A stretch of DNA of 64,000 bases, taken from the NCBI GenBank assembly GCA_015698045.1, contig BLAL01000012.1, positions 1,488,001-1,552,000 on the forward strand, read 5' to 3'. Made by a program: the position numbers and the translations under genes. This document shows positions 55,165-64,000 of this stretch, in pieces; the first letter of the stretch is position 1; each line of letters starts with the position of its first letter. Source of the DNA: Rhizophagus clarus. Taxonomy: Eukaryota; Glomeromycota; Glomeromycetes; Glomerales; Glomeraceae. The notes under the pieces are model-generated. The model did not search any database, was not told the DNA's origin, and saw nothing but the letters and a program-made list of their open reading frames with translations.

Positions 55165-56570
55165 TAATAATAAAAAAAAATATTCAAAAGACTGTTAATT
55201 AAAATTGATGATACTCATGATGATGATGATTATCAAGAACAAATCAATACTTAACAACACAAGAAAATACTTCAAAATTTACTGTAATTGTTATTAAAAG
55301 ATACTTTAGCTAAATTTCAAAAACTTTAGGTTAATAATCTATAATAAAACCAACCTTCTTTGAAATTGTTTTTTTTTTTAGTAAAATCAATTTTAAAAAA
55401 TACAGATTGTGTGTAACATACAGTAAATGAACCAGTATAAATTTTTGTTTCGTACCCTTCCTTGGTTTTCATTCAGATTCTTATAATTATCAATTAGAAA
55501 TTTTGTGCGTGATTTATTTATTAACTGTATTAACTCTCAAAATAAGTTATAAAAAAAAAAAATTCTATTCAAAAATTGTTAATAAATTCATAAAATTTAT
55601 CTTTATGCATGATTTATTTAAAAAAAAAAGACATTTACATCCATTTTTCATTTCTTAAAATCTATATCCAAATTATTTGTTATCTGTCTACCGTAATTAT
55701 TAATTTTTTTTATTTATATCCTAATGAATCATTATTGCTAATACAGACAAAAAACCTAACATTCTGAACATGTTTGTTAGTACAGTTGAAATTTTGCAGA
55801 GGGATATTAATTATCCTTCATTTTCACATTTATTCAAATTTAGAATCTGGGGAATTATACTCATTATTAGAGAGTTAAATATACTATTTCATGGACTTAA
55901 AGTCTTAAACCGCAACGAATATTATCAAAAGAAATATTTGTGAATCAAACTTTTCCTTAAGATTTTATGCTTATCAACACCTAATTTTTTCGCTTTATCA
56001 TCTTTAGCCAATTCCGTTAATATCTTTTATATAACAAAATTAAGTTATTTCATATTTTTAATAAAAAAATTCCATCATTCCTACGTTTAATTTGTTTTTC
56101 GATTTATGTTAAGGGAGAAAACTTTGTAGTTTTGTGGTTTCTCTTAAAACTTCGTCTATTTTTCTCGTAAATGCTGTTGTTTGAAAATCTTCCTACTTTA
56201 CTAAAACTTTCTCTAATAAAGTTACCGTTTTTTCGTAAAATAAGTTTGTAATCACTTTTCCAACATTTAGGACTTTTGATGAAAAAATATAGCAAAAATA
56301 TTATTTATAAAAAATTTTGGATGAGTACTCAGCAGAAAGAATCTTCGACCCCTTAATCTCTTACTCTCAATCTTTTTGTTAAAAATTTAAAAGGATAATA
56401 AAATATTTTTAAAAGAAAAAAAAAATAATGAAATATTTTTTAATAACAAAACCTAATTACTTTTTTTAAGGAAAAAAAAACAAGAATGAGTTTTTATACA
56501 TTCTGTGTGAAAAGAGAATACGTATACATTAAAAGTCTATGTAACAGAAGGCCATGTAATAGTAATAATT
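55165..56570. other. Intergenic with relic also seen near 60.8 kb
   Basis: AT-rich. The minus strand of 56104-56260 encodes KVGRFSNNSIYEKNRRSFKR and HKTTKFSPL, and a diverged copy occurs at 60690-60870. No other feature. Confidence 0.4.
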
Positions 56571-56617
56571 AAACCACATGATCTTTTTATTTGTAACACG
56601 ATCGACAACTATAAAAA
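56571..56617 (+). promoter_or_regulatory. Clade B promoter module (gene 56655)
   Basis: AAACCACATGATC, TATTTGTAACACGATCGACA and ACTATAAAAAA in order, 40-85 bp before the ATG. Confidence 0.75.
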
Positions 56618-56654
56618 AGCCAATTTTAATTCCGCTCTAATATTCAAGAAAATA

Positions 56655-58091
56655 ATGTCTCAACTTCCTACTGATTGTTTGAACGATATCTTTGAATACT
56701 TAGATGATAGATTCACTTTATATTCATGCATACTTGTTAGTCGAATTTGGTGCGAGATTTCAGTTAAATTTTTTTGGAATAATAGTAATAATTATAGTAT
56801 TTCAAATATTAGTATCTTAGTCGCTTGCCTTCCAAATGAATCAAAAGAAATTTTATGTGAAAATGGAATCCCTATTTTATCCCCAACTACAAAACTTCCA
56901 ATTTTCAATTACGCTTCATTTTGTAAAGTTCTATCAATTAATAATATTCAACGCAAAACTGAAGAACTTTTAAAGAATCAACAAACTATTTCACACCAAA
57001 TCCTTTACAATAATACAAATATAGTGACACAGGAAATATGTAAAATGTTTATGAAGCAGATTCCTTCTTTAAAGAAGCTAGTTTTATTGCCATACGAAGA
57101 TACTATTCCCAATTTTATCCTTAATCTCGAAGCAAAAGATTGTTTGAAAAACCTCTCAGAATTACGTTGTGATTCAAATATTTCTCCTGAAATTTTTTAT
57201 CAATTATCACAAATGTGTCACAATATCTCACTATTACATTTACATTGGTATTACCCATATTTTACCGATGGGTTAACGGATTTAATTTCTGTTCAAAGAA
57301 ATTTAAAGCATTTTGTTATGACACAAGATGATTGCAATATTGGAAATACTTCTTTATCTTTAATAACAAAACTTCCAAATACTTTAATCAAATTAAACCT
57401 TTATAATTACAATAATTTGTCATTGTCATTTATTACTAAGTTCTCAAATTTACAAGAACTCGAATTATCATTTGAATACTATGAAGATTTTACCGATTTT
57501 GAAAAATTATCATATGTTAGTTTTCTACAATTACAAATTTTAAGATTTCAATATTCCCGTCCAAATATTGAATTACTAATGAGATTCTTGGAAAATAATG
57601 GAAAAAATTTGAAAGAATTTTATGTATGTGAGAGTGATAATTTATTAAATTTAGCTATTTCCAAATTCTGTACCAATCTTAGAAAACTTTTTACTAGATT
57701 TAAAAATGATGAATTGGAAACATTTAAAATAATTTTTAAAAGTTGCTTATATTTAAAAAGTATTGGAATTTGTTGTGGAGGTAGATTTTTGAATGAAAAG
57801 GAGATACTAGAAGCAATTGTTAAATATTCACACGAAAATATTTCTGAAGTAGTAATATTGCATCAATCCTACGTGTACCATTTACAAACAGAAAAATTGT
57901 CACCAAAAGAATTAGAGTCTTTTTTTAAAAATTGGGCAAATCGTGTACCACAAACGTTACTTACTTTGGTAATTGTTACAAATCGCTTTTTTAAACAGAG
58001 TTTAGATAAAAATGAAAAAAACATGAAAATAATTAAAAAATATATTGAATTAGGTGTTATTAAGGATTTTAAAGTTAGGAATTCTTATTAA
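56655..58091 (+). CDS. F-box/LRR protein, clade B, 478 aa
   Basis: Intact single exon, F-box MSQLPTDCLNDIFEYLDDRF with LVSRIWCEISVKFFWNNS. One residue shorter than paralogues in the acidic loop (LDDR for LEDDR). Repeats include KLPNTLIKLNLYNYNNLSLS and FLQLQILRFQYSRPN. The C-terminal block is FLNEKEILEAIVKYSHENIS and the tail YIELGVIKDFKVRNSY, lacking the last ~10 residues of others. Likely SCF adaptor with a diverged repeat surface. Confidence 0.92.
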   Translation: MSQLPTDCLNDIFEYLDDRFTLYSCILVSRIWCEISVKFFWNNSNNYSISNISILVACLPNESKEILCENGIPILSPTTKLPIFNYASFCKVLSINNIQRKTEELLKNQQTISHQILYNNTNIVTQEICKMFMKQIPSLKKLVLLPYEDTIPNFILNLEAKDCLKNLSELRCDSNISPEIFYQLSQMCHNISLLHLHWYYPYFTDGLTDLISVQRNLKHFVMTQDDCNIGNTSLSLITKLPNTLIKLNLYNYNNLSLSFITKFSNLQELELSFEYYEDFTDFEKLSYVSFLQLQILRFQYSRPNIELLMRFLENNGKNLKEFYVCESDNLLNLAISKFCTNLRKLFTRFKNDELETFKIIFKSCLYLKSIGICCGGRFLNEKEILEAIVKYSHENISEVVILHQSYVYHLQTEKLSPKELESFFKNWANRVPQTLLTLVIVTNRFFKQSLDKNEKNMKIIKKYIELGVIKDFKVRNSY

Positions 58092-61000
58092 GATAAATTT
58101 GGTTATTAGGGAGGCGTTCGTTAATTCTGGATTCTGACACACCACCATCACTACCACTCCACGACCTACATCACTCCATCCTTTACGTTCATTTATTTGT
58201 TTATTTTTTTTTCTTTTTTTTTAAAAAAAAAAACCACTGAAGTTAAATACAAAATTGTATATGTATTACTTATTGCTTAATAAATGTGAGATTGATAAAG
58301 GGTTATTAGTAATTATTTCAAGTTGTTTATATTCTTAAATCAGTTTTCTTTCAAGTGTTGCAATTTCAAGTTGAACATAATCTTGAGAATCAAATATTTT
58401 CTGCTGAAGAATATGTCACTTTTAGATAATAAGTTATATTATTCAAAATAAGGCGATGAGTTTTATGTATGGTAGTTTTGAAGACAAATTAATTATAGCC
58501 AGCATAATATTGCTTCTCTTACTCCATAGTCATTGCTTCTCTTTTGGATCCATATATATGTTTTTATTTCACAAGTTTAATTTTTTTGCAAGTTTAAAAA
58601 AAATTCAGTAATTGTTCATTTATTACTTAATGACTGTTTAATGTTTCATTCAGGTATTAATTAAAGTAGTACTATAAGATGATGCAAATTTGTTATGAAA
58701 TATAAATTTTTTCGTACTAGTACGTACTGTACGAATATGTTCCATTAATTCTATACTTTCCCTATATATCTAGACCGGTCATTCAAGTCCATAAAGTCTG
58801 GAAATCTTAAAAAAATGCTTTAATGTTTCTTTTTCTTTTGTTTTATAGGTTTAACTCATCGAAAGGATGTTTACGGTAATGTGAGCTTGCTTAAATCTCC
58901 AAGAATTGACGTTCTTGCAAGAGAAAGAATTCTATATAAAGAAGAGAGTCCTGGCATATCGATCGGTAACTTATGCTATTCTGTCACCAATTTCATAATT
59001 TGTTTAAGTAATGCAGTACAGGCATTATTTCTATAAAATACATCACTATACAGTAAATATAATGGTTTTGCATCACTATTAATTTAAGCGAAAAGCAACC
59101 CTCACCAGTGCAGCGAATAATGCCTTCGCATTATCTGCATGTAACAATATTATTGTATGGTGAATAATTGGAGGTAAATATTGGGAAGGATTATTACAAA
59201 CTCAGATAGATTAGAGTAGTTCTTAAATCCTTTATTGCATGCTTTGCATTTTCGCATGGTTATGTCGTTGACGTAATTAGTGCATAACGATGTTCAATAA
59301 AGAGGAAAAGAGGAAATTAAAAAAAAACAAAAAAATTATTTACATATGATCATCATTCATCTATTTAACCTACCAATGCTTGATGCTTGAAGCTTATCTA
59401 AGCTTAAGCGTAAGCTTCAAGCTTCAAGCTTAATAATATAAAAAATGCCGAAAAAGTTTAAACCATATTTAGGTATCAACCTAGTCATATATTGAATTTC
59501 TGCACATTTGCACAGGCCTTTCGGTATTCTTTTCTCCAGCTAACAAGTTAATTAACGCTTATTAGTTTTAGTTATAATATGATAGTAAGGTAGTTATAGT
59601 ATGACATTTATGCATATTCTTATCTGTTATTAATAAAGAATTTTTTTACGTTTAATATTAATTATACTCAAACGTTCATCTTATATACCAACTTTCATAA
59701 TTCTCTAAATCTTCTAAACTAAAACTACTATATATGTTTGAAACTAAACTATAACTATTGCTATTTATGTGGAATTTTTTTTTTTTATATGATAACTTGT
59801 TCTACTGTTTTTCTTCTTTATTTCTTGACGTTGGCCTCCGTACACATCTTTAAATTCTTGTTCTCATTTGGTATTATCATTATCTTGAACCACATCACAT
59901 AATTTTTCAATATCATTCGTCGTAAACAGTGACGAAATATCAAGATCCGTTGTATCTCCTTGCTTTTTCATAGTATTTTCTATTATTCTCTCTTTCTTTT
60001 ATTCATGTTTTAACCCAAAACTATTTTCTAATATTTTAATCTGTCAAATTTGTCAAATGTTAGTCATTGATACGTTATCTTGTACATGATTTTGTCGTAT
60101 TATCCAAATTAAACGATAAGTTCCGGCAATTTCTGATGATTTTCCTCGTTTATTTTTGTTTCACTATCTTGAACTACTTTATCAGAAACATTATTATTTT
60201 GGTGAACAACTTCGTATTTAATCTTACGTTCGTTCATTTTAGATGATTTGAATTATTAGACACCAATAGACCGTTGAAATCTATCTTTTCTGATTGAAGT
60301 CGCTTCCCATTAATTTTGCTTTGGTATTCATTTATTGTTCACGCTCATTTTATCTATTTTCTTCTCTTGATAAATTAATTGTATATTTTATTATACTTTC
60401 ATCGAACATTCCATGAAAATATCCAATAATTTTATATTGACCTTCAACTTATCGCAATAAATTCGATTTTGTACTTTTTACATAATCTATCTCTGAATTA
60501 TAAAGGCCATGTTATGCGGCATCTTTAGCTAATATTGTTTTTCCATGTATCCATGATATCTTCTACTCGAATTATATCATCTTTCTGCTATATTTGTTAT
60601 TCTTTCGGTTGATTTTCCATTTTTATTATAGTCTTTTCATGTGAATTTTGTTGCGCCAACTCTAAGTTTCCCAACGGACATATTCTAAATAATTTCGACG
60701 TTCAAAGTTCTTATGTCAAAGAAAAAACTTTGTGATTTTATGATTTCTCCTATTACGTCATCTGTTTTTCTCGTAAACTCTGGTATTCTATTTTACTAAA
60801 ATTTTCTCTCCGTTTTTTTGTAAAACTCTTTTTCGGTTAGATAAAAATCCATTTTATTTTATTTGAAAACTTTTTGCTATATTGTTTTGTCAAAAGGTTC
60901 TTTTACGAAAATCTCATTTTTTTTTTTTTTAAAAAAAAAGAAAGAAAAAGAAAATATAAGAATAATAATAAGGATTTTTAATAATAAAAAAAATAAAAGC

Positions 61001-61553
61001 TTTAAAAATGTTCACTTTAAAAAATGGTCGGAATGGAAAGAAATTTGTATAAAAAAATTCAACTCGAAAGTTAATAATAAAAAATAAACAAATAAATATA
61101 TATTTAATTCCTTTTTTTTTATCTTTTTTTTTTTAAAAAAAATATATTACATAAAAAGGATATTAAAATGTAAAAACTGTTATGATAATCATAGACTCGC
61201 CAATAAACGGAAGACGAGATGCATCCGAGAATCACGTAACTTTTTTTTTTTCATTTTCATTATGAACGCACTAATATAGCGTGGTGTCTATAAGCATGTG
61301 ATTAGTACAAGAACTATACTTAATAGTCATTCAGTTACGAATGATAGTATGATACCCTAATCTAAAAAAAACCAATATACGAAAACAATCTAATTAAAAC
61401 TTTTCGTTAGTCTATTGTTGCTAAATTTTTGCAACTAAATAAAATAATATAACTAAACGATACAGTCAACATCAAAATTGAATGAATACATGAATATAAA
61501 ATTAAAACGATAATTAATCTGTCTCTGAGCAGAGTCATCGCTAACTTCATTAA
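58092..61553. other. Intergenic 3.5 kb with decayed minus-strand frames
   Basis: AT-rich. An AAGCTT palindrome patch is at 59376-59434 (listed). On the minus strand between about 60245 and 59780 short coding-like pieces remain (MNERKIKYEVVHQNNNVSD; TMKKQGDTTDLDISSLFTT), broken by stops, with the 60690-60870 relic just upstream. This may be one old gene of unknown family. Confidence 0.4.
59376..59434. repeat. Patch with iterated AAGCTT
   Basis: TGCTTGATGCTTGAAGCTTA, TAAGCTTAAGCGTAAGC and TTCAAGCTTCAAGCTTAA: about five AAGCTT sites in 59 bp, forming nested palindromes. Confidence 0.6.
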
Positions 61554-62600
61554 TCAAGCCATCGTCGCTAGAACTTTTCGCGGCAAACTTTGATCTAAAA
61601 AGCGAATATTCTTAGTCCTTTTCTTGAATTCGTTTTCTTCTTCTTTCATTGAAGCGACGGTAGGCAATCTGGATGCGCATGCTTCGTTAATCTGCTTATA
61701 TTCCGTAATGATATCATCGAATTTACATCGTTCTTGATCAGTTTTTTCGTCTTCTTTAACTAAACGGATCCACCCTGCTTTAGAATACCGAACGTTAGTA
61801 ATTCTTCCTCCGAAATCTTTGTCTCTTTCATATTTCGTGAAACAGATTTTGTCGCGTTTGAGTTATTGACCGCAGGTCTCGTTTTCTTAAAACTCGTATT
61901 CTCTTTCGCCAGTGAAACCGGATCATCGTTATTATTCGATATTGTATCATCATATCTTGTTCGTAATTAATCTCGTCCCATAACGGATATTGTCTTGGCA
62001 AATTTTCAGACTTCATTTTTCTTGATACTTGGATGATATCTCAGTAGGTGTCAGAATTTTATTTTCGCCAGCTAATTCCCTGAATAGTTGATGTTTATTC
62101 AGAGCTTGTATCTCTCTGATGCTATTGATCTCGGAAATATTCTTATCTAAGATTGAAATCTAAAATCGGAATTCATAACAATCAGTTGTTTTGTGTATCC
62201 AACTTTGCTTCTTCTGTCTTTTACATGCGAACTATAATTTGACCGTTTTATATTTGTGTTGTCGTTTAATTGTAATGTTCTTGACAATACCAATTGCATC
62301 TGATAATACTGAAACAATCTTTGCATCGGCCATTCTACTTGGAAAATTATAGATCAACAGGTCATGTGCTTGATTACACAGACATTTTTCGGATCAAAGA
62401 TCGTTGCGGTACGGGTACTGGCACAGGGATCCTTTTTGTAACCTCTCCTTTTTGTGTTCAGTGATCTTCCCTCTTTCGATCGACGACATAATTGCATTTT
62501 TTCCTTATTAAGTTCTTGCCTCGTTGTCCCAATTTCTTTTGTCAATTTATCTATTTTCTCATTTTTCTGCGATATTATTCGTTCTTTATCCTTCACCTCG
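61554..62600 (-). pseudogene. Decayed gene of unknown family, minus strand
   Basis: GC is higher than the surroundings and coding-like pieces follow each other in different frames. 62596 on: MKDKERIISQKNEKIDKLTK with heptad-like spacing, probably coiled coil. 61920-61800: LAKENTSFKKTRPAVNNSN. 61795-61554: RYSKAGWIRLVKEDEKTDQE, then DDIITEYKQINEACASRLPT and MKEEENEFKKRTKNIRFL to a stop. The pieces do not join without frameshifts, although introns may account for some breaks. Family not recognised. Confidence 0.4.
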
Positions 62601-63070
62601 CCTTCCTTTTTGGCCAGCTTTGACGTAATGTTCTTATTCTTTGCTGCGCCTCACGGAACCAGTTGGAAAGAAGTTCGATAGTATGTTTCTCTATTCCTGC
62701 AAGTTCTTTGGAATATATTTCACTAGATATACTGTAATTCAACGGTCCCTATTTCTAGACTTACGTATATGTTACACGGCCACAAAAATCAGTAAACGTT
62801 TGCTAGGTACTCCAAAAGTATTGTCTATTGTTTCATAAAATTTTTTATTCGGTTATTGTCCTATTTTCTTCAAATATTTTCTAAAGAACGTTCTGTTTTC
62901 ATTTTACTAGGTTCTTGAACACATTTCGCGTCGGGTACGACTCAGTTCGGTTTTCTTTTACAAAAAATTTATGGTCCTAGGATCGACGGGAAAGAATCAC
63001 GTATCTTTTCATCTGGTGTACAACTAAATTCGGAAAATTGTGATTATCCTAAGACTACAATAGTAAATTC
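62601..63070. other. Intergenic, nothing recognised
   Basis: Spacer before the last F-box gene. Short frames only (for example 62641-62838), without support. Confidence 0.4.
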
Positions 63071-63105
63071 AATCACATGTAACATAACCGACACGATTAT
63101 AAAAA
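63071..63105 (+). promoter_or_regulatory. Clade B promoter module, compressed (gene 63168)
   Basis: AATCACATGTAACATAACC, CGACACGATTATAAAA. The two boxes are fused: CACATG runs straight into TAACAtAACC, so about 10 bp between them are missing relative to other copies. Confidence 0.65.
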
Positions 63106-63167
63106 AAAAAAAAAAAAAGAATCCCAAAAAATTTTTTAAAACTCTTTCGTTAATATTCGAAGAGACA

Positions 63168-64000
63168 ATGCCTCAACTTCCCGGTGATTGCTTGAACAAT
63201 ATTTTTGAATACTTAGAAGATGATAAAAATACTTTATATTCATGCATGTTTGTTAATCGACTATGGTGTGAGGCTTCAGTGGAAATTTTTTGGAGAAATG
63301 GTTGTGATTATAGTATTTCAAATGTTAATACCTTAGTCGCTTGTCTTCCAAACGAATCAAAAGAAAACTTATATAATAATGGAATCACATTTTTAACCTC
63401 AACTACAAAAATTCCAATTTTCAATTACGCTTCATTTTGTAAAGTTCTATCAATTAGTTATATTCATCAAAAGATTGAGGAACTTTTTGAAAATCAACAA
63501 ATGACTCAACGACAATTTCTTGCAAGTACAAATCTGGTAGTACAGGAAATATGTAAAATGTTCATGAATCAGATCATTTCATTAAAGAGACTAGTTTTAT
63601 TACAACGCGAAAACACTTTTATATCAACTTTTATTCTTTATCATTATTCTGGCGCAAAAAATTGTTTGAAAAACCTCTCAGAATTACATTGTCATTCGCA
63701 GTTTTCGAGAGAAATTTTTTCTCAACTATCAAAAATATGTCATAATATCTCATTATTACATTTAGATGTTTGCCTACACTCAAATCTGTGTGGGTTAACA
63801 GAATTAATTTCCGTTCAAAAGAACTTAAAACATTTTATTATTACTCATTATCCAGATACTGTAACTGAAATTTCTTCTTTAATAGAGAAACTTCCAAATA
63901 CCATAATCAAGTTAAATATTAGTAGATTCTATTCATCGTGGTTTATCAACAAACTCCCAAATTTACAAGAACTTGAATTATTAACGGAAACTGAAGAGGA
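63168..64000 (+). CDS. F-box/LRR protein, clade B, 3' end outside window
   Basis: Open from ATG 63168 to the last base. F-box MPQLPGDCLNNIFEYLEDDK with FVNRLWCEASVEIFWRNG, then family segments KIPIFNYASFCKVLSISYIH, EICKMFMNQIISLKRLVLLQ, NCLKNLSELHCHSQFSREIF and KLPNTIIKLNISRFYSS. Residue 2 is Pro where most have Ser. 277 codons are visible, a little over half the usual length. Confidence 0.88.
   Translation, partial: MPQLPGDCLNNIFEYLEDDKNTLYSCMFVNRLWCEASVEIFWRNGCDYSISNVNTLVACLPNESKENLYNNGITFLTSTTKIPIFNYASFCKVLSISYIHQKIEELFENQQMTQRQFLASTNLVVQEICKMFMNQIISLKRLVLLQRENTFISTFILYHYSGAKNCLKNLSELHCHSQFSREIFSQLSKICHNISLLHLDVCLHSNLCGLTELISVQKNLKHFIITHYPDTVTEISSLIEKLPNTIIKLNISRFYSSWFINKLPNLQELELLTETEE

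Noticed and set aside
1-64000. CRISPR array, rRNA genes or virus-like elements
   Set aside because: None of the repeats has CRISPR-type spacing with identical repeats, and I saw no rRNA signature, reverse transcriptase, integrase or capsid-like frame.

Overview
The window looks like AT-rich nuclear DNA of an arbuscular mycorrhizal fungus (Glomeromycotina, Rhizophagus-like). The support is a large family of F-box/leucine-rich proteins, a kinase with an HCD-type catalytic loop and a C-terminal HPQACYTSRLLDF block, a gene resembling the Glomeromycotina family I remember as DUF8211, and short introns (64-112 nt) with GTAAGT-like donors. Family names come from memory; no search was run. I saw no virus-like element.

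Layout. F-box genes fill the window in two clades. Clade A (starts like MSKLNRDVLYLIFEE): 1-1212 (+, cut by the window edge), 23772-25166 (+), 27769-29151 (-), 35946-37301 (-), and a relic near 32.6 kb. Clade B (starts like MSQLPTDCLNDIFEYL): 14100-15557 (-), 47021-48493, 52616-54073, 56655-58091 and 63168-end (+), plus five pseudogenes at 15.8-16.6, 18.6-19.6, 37.7-38.5, 44.7-45.6 and 49.3-50.7 kb. Clade B genes and several relics share an upstream module: AGACCACATGACC, then TTTGTAACACAA and CGACA, then an ATTATAAAA box. Other genes are a class-3 lipase (33.4-35.2 kb), a multi-exon membrane protein (43.3-44.5 kb), a broken DUF8211-like gene (21.5-22.9 kb), a small CPDC protein (39.9 kb) and two spliced unknowns on the minus strand (3.8-4.3 and 5.3-6.2 kb).

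The outstanding feature is the 5' part of the kinase gene (7612-12207). Between a 22-nt and a 27-nt exon and the first kinase exon lie about 3.3 kb that look like a degenerate ~95-bp tandem repeat. Read as gene structure, each unit is a complete intron (GTAAGTT donor, ACTAACTAAT-like branch site, TTTTAG/ATATAG acceptor). Successive introns are separated by micro-exons: 31 of exactly 3 nt, one of 6 nt and one of 1 nt. The 1-nt exon supplies the phase change needed to enter the kinase exon. The spliced product is an uninterrupted frame of 421 codons plus stop. I know of no described gene with such an intron array.

Between genes there are foldback/MITE-like elements, patches of iterated palindromes (each patch with its own motif), a Helitron-like 3' end next to an interstitial TTAGGG tract, a tRNA-Phe-like gene sitting in the leader of an F-box pseudogene, and long stretches with nothing recognisable.
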